The notes beneath the pieces are model-generated. The model made no database searches and was not told where the DNA came from. It saw only the letters and a program-made list of their open reading frames with translations. Below, piece by piece: positions 25,499 to 33,962 of a DNA stretch of 64,000 nucleotides (its first letter is position 1; each line of letters opens with the position of its first letter). This stretch comes from Actinomycetes bacterium (GTDB lineage: Bacteria; Actinomycetota; Actinomycetes; Propionibacteriales; Nocardioidaceae): the NCBI GenBank assembly GCA_023396115.1, contig JAEWXC010000043.1, forward strand, positions 1 to 64,000, in the 5' to 3' direction. The position numbers and the translations under genes were made by a program.

Positions 25499-26425
25499 TC
25501 AGCGACCGCTGATCGGTTCGGCGATCTCCTGGATCCGCCGGGTGGCGAGCTCGATCATCAGCCGGGCCGCGGGGGAGAGCACGGCTCCGGCCCGGTGCAC
25601 GATCGCGATCGTCTCCCAGGTGCGCGGACGCAGCTGGACCAGGTGGGCCTGCGGGGCGAGCCGGGGAACCAGGGCGGCCGCGGCGCTGCGCGGGAGCACG
25701 GTGTCGGCGTAGCCCATGCCCGCGAGTTCGACGGCGGTCTCGGCGTCCTCGACCTCGATCCGGGTCTGCGGGTTCCGCCCGGTCTCGTGCAGCATCTGGC
25801 GCAGCAGGATCCGGGTGGAGTCCTCGGCCCGGAAGGTCGTCTCGGGCATGACCAGACTGGCGTTGGCCAGCCGCGCGGGTGTGATCGCGTGGCTGGCGGT
25901 CTCGGCGTCGGCGGTGATGTAGACCAGCTCGTCGAGGGCCACCGGGACCACGGTCATGCCCTCGCTGGTCACCTGGGGCACCGCGATCAGGGCGGCCTCG
26001 ATGTAGCCGCGCCGCAGCTTGTCCTGCACGTCGTGGGAGTTCTGGCCGATCAGCTCGACCCGCACGCCGGGGTGCCGTTCGAGCACGTCGGCGATCAGCC
26101 CGGCGCCGGCGTAGAGCCGCGAGGTGCCGAAGATGCCGAACCGGATCGTGCCGGTCTCCAGGGAGCGTTCGGCGGTGACCGCGTTGCGGGCCTCCTCGGC
26201 CGAGGCGAGGGTCCGCTCGGCGTGCGGACGCAGGGTGTCGGCGGTCGGGGTGGGCACGACGCCGCGCCCGATCCGGCGGAACAGCTGCACGCCCAGGGAC
26301 TTCTCCAGTGCGCGGATCTGTTCGGAGACCGACGGCTGGGCGTAGCCGAGGTGCTCGGCCGCGGCGGTCAGCGAGCCGTGTTCGTAGGTGGCCAGGAAGC
26401 AGCGGAGCTGGTGCAGCGAAAGCAT
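25499..26425 (-). CDS. LysR-type transcriptional regulator
   Basis: A 308-aa regulator: winged helix-turn-helix at residues 1-60 (LHQLRCFLATYEHGSLTAAAEHLGYAQPSVSEQIRALEKSLGVQLF, written here only as the family hallmark run around residues 4-49) followed by a two-lobed effector domain. It is preceded by AGGAGAG and faces a small zinc-ribbon gene; the spacer holds the palindrome ATGTC-GACAT at 26477-26486, a possible operator. LysR proteins usually control a divergent neighbour, here only a 59-aa gene. The effector is not evident. Confidence 0.9.
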   Translation of the reverse strand: MLSLHQLRCFLATYEHGSLTAAAEHLGYAQPSVSEQIRALEKSLGVQLFRRIGRGVVPTPTADTLRPHAERTLASAEEARNAVTAERSLETGTIRFGIFGTSRLYAGAGLIADVLERHPGVRVELIGQNSHDVQDKLRRGYIEAALIAVPQVTSEGMTVVPVALDELVYITADAETASHAITPARLANASLVMPETTFRAEDSTRILLRQMLHETGRNPQTRIEVEDAETAVELAGMGYADTVLPRSAAAALVPRLAPQAHLVQLRPRTWETIAIVHRAGAVLSPAARLMIELATRRIQEIAEPISGR

Positions 26426-26476
26426 AGGACTCTCCTAGGGATGCCACTGGAAAGTCAGGCTACCCCTACAAGTTCG

Positions 26477-26486
26477 ATGTCGACAT
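26477..26486. promoter_or_regulatory. palindrome in LysR / zinc-ribbon divergent spacer
   Basis: ATGTCGACAT is a perfect 10-base palindrome about midway in the 101-base spacer. LysR proteins often bind T-N11-A dyads in such spacers; this one is shorter. Offered as a candidate operator only. Confidence 0.3.
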
Positions 26487-26526
26487 ACTTGGAGTGTCAT
26501 CAGTCTGTCCCGAGGGAGGTAGCCCC

Positions 26527-26706
26527 ATGTTCACCCACCAGTGCACCGCGTGCGAGAAGACCCAGCTGATCAGCTTGACCATGGCCACCTCGGTGACCCG
26601 CAACGACGAGGGCGGCCTGGCGGTCGAGTTCACCTGCTGGTGCGGCCAGCCGCAGTCCGGCACGATCGCCCCGCTGCGCGCCAAGGACGTGACCCCGGCC
26701 GCCTGA
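26527..26706 (+). CDS. small CxxC zinc-ribbon-like protein
   Basis: A 59-aa protein, MFTHQCTACEKTQ...EFTCWCGQPQSG. The CxxC and CxC pairs about 30 residues apart could bind one zinc ion. The ATG at 26527 is chosen because a strong GAGGGAGGT lies 6 bases before it; an in-frame start 33 bases earlier has no ribosome site. Small proteins like this precede a tRNA-Thr gene in several actinobacteria, but the function is not known. Not part of any recognised family by eye. Confidence 0.75.
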   Translation: MFTHQCTACEKTQLISLTMATSVTRNDEGGLAVEFTCWCGQPQSGTIAPLRAKDVTPAA

Positions 26707-26739
26707 TCGGCCGGTTTCGTCCTCCCGGCTGGGCGTCCG

Positions 26740-26745
26740 TATACT
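26740..26745 (+). promoter_or_regulatory. -10 element of tRNA-Thr
   Basis: TATACT, 32 bases before the tRNA 5' end, is one of the best sigma-A -10 matches in the window. No clear -35 match at 17 bases was seen. Confidence 0.5.
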
Positions 26746-26777
26746 CCTCGCGTTGCCCGGGTGCGCCCGGGCGGCAC

Positions 26778-26853
26778 GCCGCCTTAGCTCAGTCGGTAGA
26801 GCATCTCACTCGTAATGAGAAGGTCGTCGGTTCGATTCCGACAGGCGGCTCCA
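26778..26853 (+). tRNA. tRNA-Thr (anticodon CGT)
   Basis: A full cloverleaf can be drawn: acceptor GCCGCCT pairs with AGGCGGC, D arm GCTC/GAGC, anticodon stem TCTCA/TGAGA around the loop CTCGTAA (anticodon CGT, reads ACG), T arm GTCGG/CCGAC around TTCGATT. Discriminator T and an encoded CCA follow. 76 bases including CCA. Confidence 0.97.
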
Positions 26854-26859
26854 CCACCA

Positions 26860-26891
26860 CGAAGGCCCCGACCGCCAGGTCGGGGCCTTCG
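26860..26891. terminator. hairpin terminator after tRNA-Thr
   Basis: A perfect 14-pair stem (CGAAGGCCCCGACC with its complement) around the loop GCCA, 7 bases after the tRNA CCA. It has no long T-run on either side, as is common in this genome, and sits between the tRNA and a convergent gene, so it may work in both directions. Confidence 0.8.
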
Positions 26892-26916
26892 TCATGGCCG
26901 GTCGGGCCGGCTCACC

Positions 26917-28197
26917 TCACTTCTTGACCCTGAACTTCTTGGTCACCGTGGGCCCGAAGCCCTTGGCGTTGCGGGCGCTGACGATGACCTTGAGCTTGCC
27001 CTTGCGCAGCTTGCCGCGCTTGAGCACCAGCGAGCGCTTCGACACCACCTTCGACAGCAGGGTCCTGCCGCCCTTCTTCACCTTGACCCGGTAGCCGGTG
27101 ATCGGGGAGTTGCCCCTGCTGGCCGGTGCCTTCCAGGTCACCTTGCGCTTCTTGGCACGCGCCTTGCCGGCGACCTTGAGGGCACGCACCTTTCCCGGCT
27201 TGGTGGTCTTCGGGATGAGCGGGGCGTAGGTGCGCAGCGCGGCCGGGCCCGTCTCATTGAGCAGCAGGAGTCGGTGGTCAGAGAGCACCTGCAGCTCCCG
27301 CGGCTGGGTGATCTGGGAGAGTGGCCCCTCGAGCCTGATGTCCGGCGTCGAACTGCCGGCCCGGAACACCAGGACCACCGGTTGCGGTGAGCCGCTGGCC
27401 AGGTAGAGGTTGCCGTCGGAGTCCACATCGAGACCCGGGACCCGATCGAAGTCGAGCGTTCCTCCGTCCAGCACCCGGGTGGGTGCCACGTTGCCGGTGG
27501 CCCCGGGCCGGAAGGTCAGGAGTCGGTCGTTGAGGTTGCCCACGTGGGTGGTGCCGTCAGGTTCCAGGACCACGCTGTACGGGTCGACCAGCTGCGTGGC
27601 CGCGCCCTGGATGCTTCGTTCGGGCGCGGCGTTCCCGTTCGCGGTCCGGCGGTGGAAGGTGATGGACCCATTGCGGTTCGCCGTGACGAGCTGGTCCCCG
27701 ACCAGGGTGTTTCCCACGGGATCGCTGATGCCCGAGGAGGGGCCGCTGATCACGCGGACCGGTGCCACGTTTCCGGTTGCCCCGGGCGCATAGACGGTGA
27801 CCTTGTCACTGGTGAAGTTGCTGACGTAGAGGAAGCCGACGCGGTCGACAGCGACGCCGTTCGGGAAGCTGAGCTGTGTGGCTGCCCCCGCGATGGTGCG
27901 GATCGGCGCGGCGTTTCCGGTAGCGCCGGGCGCGAACACACGGATCGTGTTGGCGAACTCGTTGCTGACGTAGCGGTTGCCGGCGGCGTCCACTGCCAGG
28001 CCAGCGACATCGGCAAGGCCGGTGTTCGAGCCCTCGATGGTGTTGGTCGGCGCCACGTCGACGGGCGTGGCGGCGCGGGCCTGCCCCGGTTTCGCGCGGG
28101 TGGCGGTGCCGGCCTGACTGGCCGCGAGCGGCGCCACCAGGGCGAGGCCGGCGGCACAGGCGGTGAGTGTGCGGATGGTGCGACGACGGAATGACAT
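26917..28197 (-). CDS. secreted NHL-like beta-propeller protein with FN3-like C-terminus
   Basis: A 426-aa protein with a cleavable signal peptide (RRRTIRTLTACAAGLALVAPLAASQAGTA). Residues about 50-330 hold NHL-like propeller repeats of about 47 residues, each with a phrase such as YAPGATGNVAPVRVISG and a line like GVAVDRVGFLYVSN. Residues about 335-426 form a very lysine/arginine-rich fibronectin-III-like domain (GKVRALKVAGKARAKKRKVTWKAP). Start ATG 28197 with AAGGAG upstream. Substrate or partner unknown; likely extracellular binding or scaffold role. The very basic end may bind anionic wall polymers or DNA. Confidence 0.75.
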   Translation of the reverse strand: MSFRRRTIRTLTACAAGLALVAPLAASQAGTATRAKPGQARAATPVDVAPTNTIEGSNTGLADVAGLAVDAAGNRYVSNEFANTIRVFAPGATGNAAPIRTIAGAATQLSFPNGVAVDRVGFLYVSNFTSDKVTVYAPGATGNVAPVRVISGPSSGISDPVGNTLVGDQLVTANRNGSITFHRRTANGNAAPERSIQGAATQLVDPYSVVLEPDGTTHVGNLNDRLLTFRPGATGNVAPTRVLDGGTLDFDRVPGLDVDSDGNLYLASGSPQPVVLVFRAGSSTPDIRLEGPLSQITQPRELQVLSDHRLLLLNETGPAALRTYAPLIPKTTKPGKVRALKVAGKARAKKRKVTWKAPASRGNSPITGYRVKVKKGGRTLLSKVVSKRSLVLKRGKLRKGKLKVIVSARNAKGFGPTVTKKFRVKK

Positions 28198-28486
28198 GTC
28201 CAGGCTCCTTGCGGGCTGGGAAGGCGAACGACCGTGCCGGGCGAGTGCACCCGGTCGCGAGGCGTTCGCGCGGTCTTACGTCGGGGCGTGGGGCTGCTGG
28301 CCCCGTACCCCGTCAGGCGGGCGGGCAGTGGAGCGCCGGGGGGCTGCTCGTCGTGTGTCCATGTCTTCCACCGTGCTCCTGCCGGGTCGCTCGCGACAGC
28401 ACAAAATGGGGTAGATCGTCGGTCCGGGCCGGTACCGTCGAGGACGCGCGGCGCCGCCGGGGCGCCCACTTTCCGAGGGGCCGCTG

Positions 28487-29764
28487 GTGCTGGTCGTGAT
28501 CGCCGGTCTGCTGCTGGTCACCGGGTTCCTGGCCCTCACCCACGCCTACCTGCTGCGGCGGTTGGTGCGTGACACCACCGACTCACCCGTCGTGCGCCGG
28601 GTCGGGCTGGTGGTCGCGGTGCTGCTGGCGCTGCTGCTGCCCGCCACGATGGTCGGGGTCAGCACCGGGACGGCCGAGTGGCTGGCCTGGCCCGGCTACC
28701 TGTGGATGGCGCTGTGGTTCTACCTGGTGCTGTACCTGCTGGTGCTGGAGCTGCCGCGGTTCCTGCTCGGCCGGTGGTGGCGCCGCGGCGACCGACGCCA
28801 GTCCCAGCCCCGCGACGAGGAGCCGCCCGCACCTGAGCCCGAGGTGGCAGAACCGGGGGCCTCGGCCACCGGGGCGCAGGGCGCCCAGCGTCCCGACGAC
28901 ACCGCCACCGACGCGACCGGGAACGCGCCCGGCCCCTCGCGCCGCCTGGTGTTGAGCCGCGGCCTGGCCTTGGGTGCCGGCGCGCTGGCGGTGGGCACCG
29001 TCGGGTACGGCACCCGGACCGCGCTCGGTGGACCCCGGGTGGACCGGCAGCAGCTCGTGCTCCCGCGACTCGCCCGGCGGATGGACGGCACCCGGCTGGT
29101 GGTGGTCTCCGACATCCACCTCGGCCCGCTCGCCGGTCGGGCCCACGTGAGCCGGATCGTCGAGCGGATCAATGACCTCGACGCGGACGTGGTCGCGATC
29201 GTCGGGGACCTGGTGGACGGTTCGGTCGAACGGCGCGGTGCCGACGCCGGCCCGCTGGCCCGGATCCGGGCCCGGCAGGGCACTTTCTTCGTCACCGGCA
29301 ACCACGAGTACTACTCGGGCCACGAGGAGTGGATCGACCGGCTCTCCGACCTCGGCGTGCGGACCCTGCGCAACGATCGCACCGAGCTGCACCTGCGTGG
29401 CGGGGTGCTCGACCTGGCCGGCGTCAACGACCTGGCCGGTGAGCAGGCCGACGACGGCCCGGACCTCGACGCCGCGCTGGGGGACCGCGACCCGGACCGC
29501 CCGGTGGTGCTGATGGCGCACCAGCCGGTGCTGGCCCGGCAGGCAGCCGCCTTCGGGGTCGACCTCCAGGTCTCCGGGCACACCCACGGCGGACAGATGG
29601 CGCCGTTCGGGCAGCTGGCGCGCCTGGAGCAGCCGGTCGTCTCCGGGCTCGGGCGGGTCGACGGAGTGCCGGTCTACGTCACCAACGGTGCCGGGTTCTG
29701 GGGGCCACCGGTCCGGGTCGGTGCCCCGCCGGAGGTCTCGCTGCTCGAACTGCGGGCCCCCTGA
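28487..29764 (+). CDS. membrane-anchored metallophosphoesterase
   Basis: A 425-aa protein. The first 90 residues hold about three membrane helices, then a Pro/Ala/Glu linker to residue 150, another hydrophobic helix behind an RR pair (SRRLVLSRGLALGAGALAVG), and a calcineurin-like phosphoesterase domain with all metal motifs: SDIHLG, GDLVDG, GNHEYY and GHTHGG. Related YaeI-type enzymes can cut phosphodiester lipids such as UDP-DAG-glucosamine, but the substrate here is unknown. GTG at 28487 follows GAGGGG. The active domain is probably outside the membrane. Confidence 0.85.
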   Translation: MLVVIAGLLLVTGFLALTHAYLLRRLVRDTTDSPVVRRVGLVVAVLLALLLPATMVGVSTGTAEWLAWPGYLWMALWFYLVLYLLVLELPRFLLGRWWRRGDRRQSQPRDEEPPAPEPEVAEPGASATGAQGAQRPDDTATDATGNAPGPSRRLVLSRGLALGAGALAVGTVGYGTRTALGGPRVDRQQLVLPRLARRMDGTRLVVVSDIHLGPLAGRAHVSRIVERINDLDADVVAIVGDLVDGSVERRGADAGPLARIRARQGTFFVTGNHEYYSGHEEWIDRLSDLGVRTLRNDRTELHLRGGVLDLAGVNDLAGEQADDGPDLDAALGDRDPDRPVVLMAHQPVLARQAAAFGVDLQVSGHTHGGQMAPFGQLARLEQPVVSGLGRVDGVPVYVTNGAGFWGPPVRVGAPPEVSLLELRAP

Positions 29765-29794
29765 CCCGGGCCCCGGGTCGCTAGGTTGGCGCCG

Positions 29795-31024
29795 GTGAGC
29801 ACGCCCCGTTGGAGCCTGTGGCGCACGATCGTCGCCTTCGGTGTCGTCTCGCTGCTGGCCGACATGGTCTACGAGGCGATGCGGGCCACGTCCGGTCCGT
29901 TCCTGGCCCAGCTGGGCGCCAGCGCGCTGGTCGTGGGCCTGGTCACCGGCGCGGGGGAGGCCGTCGCCCTGGGCCTGCGGTTGGTGACCGGCCCCGCCGC
30001 CGACCGCAGCGGCATGCACTGGCGGTTCACCGTGGTCGGCTACGCGATGACGGCGGTCAGCGTCCCGCTGCTGGCGTTCGCGCCGTTCGTCGGTGCTGCC
30101 GGGGTGGGGCTGGCCAGCGTGCTGATCCTCCTCGAACGCACCGGCAAGGCGGTCCGGTCGCCCTCGAAGTCGGCGCTGCTGGCCCGGATGACCACGCCGG
30201 TGGGGCGGGGTCGGGGCTTCGGCGTGCACAAGGCGCCGGACCAGATCGGTGCGTTCGCCGGACCCCTGCTGGTGGCCGGGATCGCGGCGTGGACCGGACA
30301 CCTGTGGGTCGCGTTCGTGGTGCTGGCCGTCCCCGGGGCCGGGGCCCTGGTGCTGCTCGGCGTGCTGCGCCGCCGGGCGCCGCTGGCGGTGGGCGTGGCC
30401 CCCGCACCGGCCGGCACCGAGGACCTCCCCGAGGACCACCCCGAGGACGACGCCGGGGACCGACCCACGCCGCCCCGCGAGCCGCTGCCGCGCGCCTTCG
30501 GGGTCTTCTCGGCCGCCTGCGCCCTGGTCACGCTCGGGCTGATGACGTTCGGGGTGATCTCGTTCGCCTGGGTGGCCGACGGCACGCTCACCGCTGCCTG
30601 GGTCCCGGTCGTGTACGCCGGGGCGATGGCCGTCGAGGCGGTCGCCGCCCTGGGCACCGGGTGGGCCTACGACCGGGTGGGCAGCCGGGTGCTGCTGGCG
30701 TTGCCGGTGCTGGTGGCCGCGGTGCCGGCGCTGGCCTTCGCCCACGAGTTGGCTCTCGTGCTGGTCGGCACCGCCCTGTGGGCGCTCGCGACCGGCATCC
30801 AGGACTCCACGGTGAAGGCGCTGGTCGCCGACCTCGTGCCCGCGGGTCGGCTGGGCAGCGCCTACGGGACCTTCGCCGCCGCGATGGGGGTGGCGGCCCT
30901 GGCCGGCGGCACCCTGGCCGGGGCGTTGCACGCCGACCACCTGGGCCTCCTGGTCGCCGTCGTGGCCGCCGCCCAGGTGCTGGCCCTCGGGCTGCTGGTG
31001 GTCACCCTGCGCCGCATCAAGTAG
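29795..31024 (+). CDS. major facilitator superfamily transporter
   Basis: A 409-aa protein with 11-12 hydrophobic helices and a central polar loop rich in Asp, Glu and Pro (EDLPEDHPEDDAGDRP). The first half has the segment GLRLVTGPAADRSG, an MFS motif-A variant. The cargo is not evident; exporters of this type often expel drugs or siderophores, and the gene is followed directly by an iron-regulated siderophore reductase. GTG 29795 is chosen since TAGGTT lies 7 bases before it (leaderless); a TTG three codons earlier overlaps that element. Its stop codon lies inside iron box 1. Confidence 0.8.
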   Translation: MSTPRWSLWRTIVAFGVVSLLADMVYEAMRATSGPFLAQLGASALVVGLVTGAGEAVALGLRLVTGPAADRSGMHWRFTVVGYAMTAVSVPLLAFAPFVGAAGVGLASVLILLERTGKAVRSPSKSALLARMTTPVGRGRGFGVHKAPDQIGAFAGPLLVAGIAAWTGHLWVAFVVLAVPGAGALVLLGVLRRRAPLAVGVAPAPAGTEDLPEDHPEDDAGDRPTPPREPLPRAFGVFSAACALVTLGLMTFGVISFAWVADGTLTAAWVPVVYAGAMAVEAVAALGTGWAYDRVGSRVLLALPVLVAAVPALAFAHELALVLVGTALWALATGIQDSTVKALVADLVPAGRLGSAYGTFAAAMGVAALAGGTLAGALHADHLGLLVAVVAAAQVLALGLLVVTLRRIK

Positions 31025-31039
31025 GTTAGCCTCACCTAA
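31021..31039. promoter_or_regulatory. DtxR/IdeR-type iron box 1
   Basis: GTAGGTTAGCCTCACCTAA matches the IdeR/DtxR consensus TTAGGTTAGSCTAACCTAA at 17 of 19 places and keeps the palindrome. It overlaps the last codon and stop of the MFS gene and lies 14 bases before the start of the siderophore-interacting protein gene. With ferrous iron the regulator should repress that gene. Confidence 0.9.
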
Positions 31040-31052
31040 CTAGGAGGCTCTT

Positions 31053-31955
31053 GTGATCATCGACCGCGTCCGCGTCCAGGACGTCCAGCAGCTCACCCCC
31101 ACCTTCGTCCGCGTGACGTTCGGCGGTCCGGCGCTGGCCGAACTCGGCATCGACGGGCCCTGGCTCGACCAGCGGTTCAAGATCGTCTTCCCCGGGCGCC
31201 TCGGCCTGCCGCCGCTGGCCGACCCGGACGGTGGCGACCTGTGGAGCTTCTGGCGCTCGCTGGACCAGGCCGACTACGGCTCGATGCGCACCTACAGCAT
31301 CCGTGACGCCCACGGCGAGGGCGAGGACCGCCGGCTCGTGGTCGACGTGGTCGCCCACCCCGGCGCCTCGGGGCCCGGGGCGGACTGGCTGGCCGCCGCG
31401 GCGCCCGGCGATGAGGTCGTGGTGGTCGCGCCCCGACGCGGTGCCGAGTTCGGTGGCATCGAGTTCCGCCCGCCGACGGGGGCCCGCCTGCTGCTGGTCG
31501 CCGACGAGACCGCCGTGCCCGCCGTCGCGCGGATCCTGGCCGACCTCCCCGCCGACGCGGTCGGTCACGCGTTCCTCGAGGTGCCGCTGGCCGGCGACGT
31601 GCACGAGCTGCCGCACCCGGCCGGGGTCGAGGTCACCTGGCTGCCGCGCGAGGGTGCTGAGCACGGCGCGCTGCTGGTGCCGGCCGTGACCGCCCACCTG
31701 GGCGCCGCGGCCGAGGTGGAGCAGGTCTCCGCCGACGAGGTGGACCCCGACCTGTGGGAGACCCCCACGCACTCCTCGGCGGGCGAGGACCTGGGGTCGG
31801 GCGAGGGGGCGGAGCCCGAGTTGTACGCCTGGATCGCCGGTGAGAGCGTCGTGGTCACCACCCTGCGTCGCCACCTGGTCCGCGACCTGGGGTTTGACCG
31901 CCGCCAGGTCGCCTTCATGGGCTACTGGCGCAAGGGTGTCGCCCACAAGTCCTGA
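31053..31955 (+). CDS. siderophore-interacting protein, FAD-dependent ferric-siderophore reductase
   Basis: A 300-aa SIP-family flavoprotein that reduces imported ferric siderophore so that iron is released in the cytoplasm. Domains: an N-terminal FAD barrel with the FAD motif RTYSIRD near residue 87, then GPGADWLAAAAPGDEV, and an NAD(P)H-binding part with ADETAVPAVARIL, ending in the family C-terminus YWRKGVAH. GTG start at 31053 with AGGAGG 5 bases before it. Iron box 1 lies just upstream. A second iron box and the ABC uptake genes follow. Confidence 0.94.
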   Translation: MIIDRVRVQDVQQLTPTFVRVTFGGPALAELGIDGPWLDQRFKIVFPGRLGLPPLADPDGGDLWSFWRSLDQADYGSMRTYSIRDAHGEGEDRRLVVDVVAHPGASGPGADWLAAAAPGDEVVVVAPRRGAEFGGIEFRPPTGARLLLVADETAVPAVARILADLPADAVGHAFLEVPLAGDVHELPHPAGVEVTWLPREGAEHGALLVPAVTAHLGAAAEVEQVSADEVDPDLWETPTHSSAGEDLGSGEGAEPELYAWIAGESVVVTTLRRHLVRDLGFDRRQVAFMGYWRKGVAHKS

Positions 31956-31961
31956 GACGAG

Positions 31962-31980
31962 TTAGGCAAGGCTTACCTCA
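31962..31980. promoter_or_regulatory. DtxR/IdeR-type iron box 2
   Basis: TTAGGCAAGGCTTACCTCA matches the IdeR/DtxR consensus at 15 of 19 places. It lies just before the -10-like TACTGT (31986-31991) of the next gene, so bound repressor would block RNA polymerase. The gene starts 6 bases after that hexamer. Confidence 0.83.
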
Positions 31981-31997
31981 CTTGGTACTGTGCTCCC

Positions 31998-32798
<801 letters not shown>

Positions 32799-32847
32799 CA
32801 CGCCCACCCGACGTTCCATCCCCCACCCCCTCCCGAGGAGACATCCC

Positions 32848-33864
32848 ATGAAGCGAGCCCTCACCGGGGCCCTGGTCGCCGGCGCCCTGCTGCTGGCCGG
32901 CTGCGGCACCACCGACACCGAGGCCGACCAGGACAGCCCGTCGACGCCCCAGGCCGCCGACTGCGACCCGGGCACCACCGAGACCGGACCGGTCGAGCTG
33001 ACCGACGGCTTCGGCCGCAAGGTCACCCTCGACAAGCCGGCCGAGCGGGTCGCGGTGCTCGAGTGGCAGCAGCTCGAGGACGTGCTGAGCCTGTGCATCA
33101 CCCCCGTGGCCGCGGCCGACCTGAAGGGCTACAGCACCTGGACCTCGGCCGAGGAGCTGCCCGAGTCCGGCATCACCGAGACCGGGACCCGCGGTGAGCC
33201 CAACACCGAGGCGCTCTACGGCGCCAGCCCGGACCTGGTCATCGTCGAGGCGTACACCGCCGACGACGAGATCATCAAGACGCTGGAGAAGTTCGACGTC
33301 CCGGTGCTGGCCACCAAGGGCGCCGACGCCAAGGACCCGATCGCCCAGACCCGCGCCACCTTCGAGCTGATCGCGCAGGCCACCGGCCGCACCGAGCGGG
33401 CCGCCGAGGTGCTCGCCGAGATGGACGAGACCCTCGCCGAGGCCAAGGCCGAGATCAGCGAGGCCGACCTGGCCGAGAAGGACTTCGTCTACTTCGACGG
33501 CTGGATCGACGGCGGCAACGTCTCGATCCGCCCGTTCGGTCAGGGCTCCCTGATGGGCGAGGTCGGCGAGGCGCTGGGTCTGACCAACGCCTGGACCGGT
33601 GAGGTCGATGCCGCCTACGGCCTGGGCCAGAGCGACATCGAGGGCTTCACCAAAACCGGTGGCGCCACCCTGCTCTACACCGGCACCGACGACCCCGACT
33701 CCGAGGACGTCAACCAGAAGCTCGTGGCCAACCCGGTGTGGAAGAAGCTGCCCGCCGTGCAGGACGGTCGTGCCCACGCCTTCCCGGCCGGCATCTGGAC
33801 CTTCGGCGGGCCCCGTTCGGTCGAGCAGATCGCCGAGGCCTACGTCGACGCGTTGGCTGACTGA
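32848..33864 (+). CDS. iron-siderophore substrate-binding lipoprotein
   Basis: A 338-aa FepB/FecB-type binding protein. Signal peptide with lipobox LLAGC (cysteine at residue 20), then DGFGRKVTLDKPAERVAVLEWQQLEDVL, typical of the helical-backbone periplasmic-binding fold, and a C-terminal segment FPAGIWTFGGPRSVEQIAEAYVDAL. It should be tethered outside the membrane and capture the ferric siderophore. ATG follows GAGGAG. The siderophore type cannot be told from sequence. A strong hairpin follows the gene. Confidence 0.94.
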   Translation: MKRALTGALVAGALLLAGCGTTDTEADQDSPSTPQAADCDPGTTETGPVELTDGFGRKVTLDKPAERVAVLEWQQLEDVLSLCITPVAAADLKGYSTWTSAEELPESGITETGTRGEPNTEALYGASPDLVIVEAYTADDEIIKTLEKFDVPVLATKGADAKDPIAQTRATFELIAQATGRTERAAEVLAEMDETLAEAKAEISEADLAEKDFVYFDGWIDGGNVSIRPFGQGSLMGEVGEALGLTNAWTGEVDAAYGLGQSDIEGFTKTGGATLLYTGTDDPDSEDVNQKLVANPVWKKLPAVQDGRAHAFPAGIWTFGGPRSVEQIAEAYVDALAD

Positions 33865-33883
33865 CGCGCCCGACCGACACCCC

Positions 33884-33915
33884 GCCCGGCACGCGGCGCC
33901 ACCCGCGTGCCGGGC
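33884..33915. terminator. hairpin between binding protein and permease genes
   Basis: A perfect 13-pair stem (GCCCGGCACGCGG with its complement) around a 6-base loop, inside the operon between the binding-protein and permease genes. It has no T-run. Probably reduces or processes the transcript so that binding protein is made in excess over the permease, as with malE-malF type hairpins. Confidence 0.7.
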
Positions 33916-33962
33916 GCCGGTGCCCCACCGAGAGCCCACCCAGTGTCCTGAGGAGCATCACC

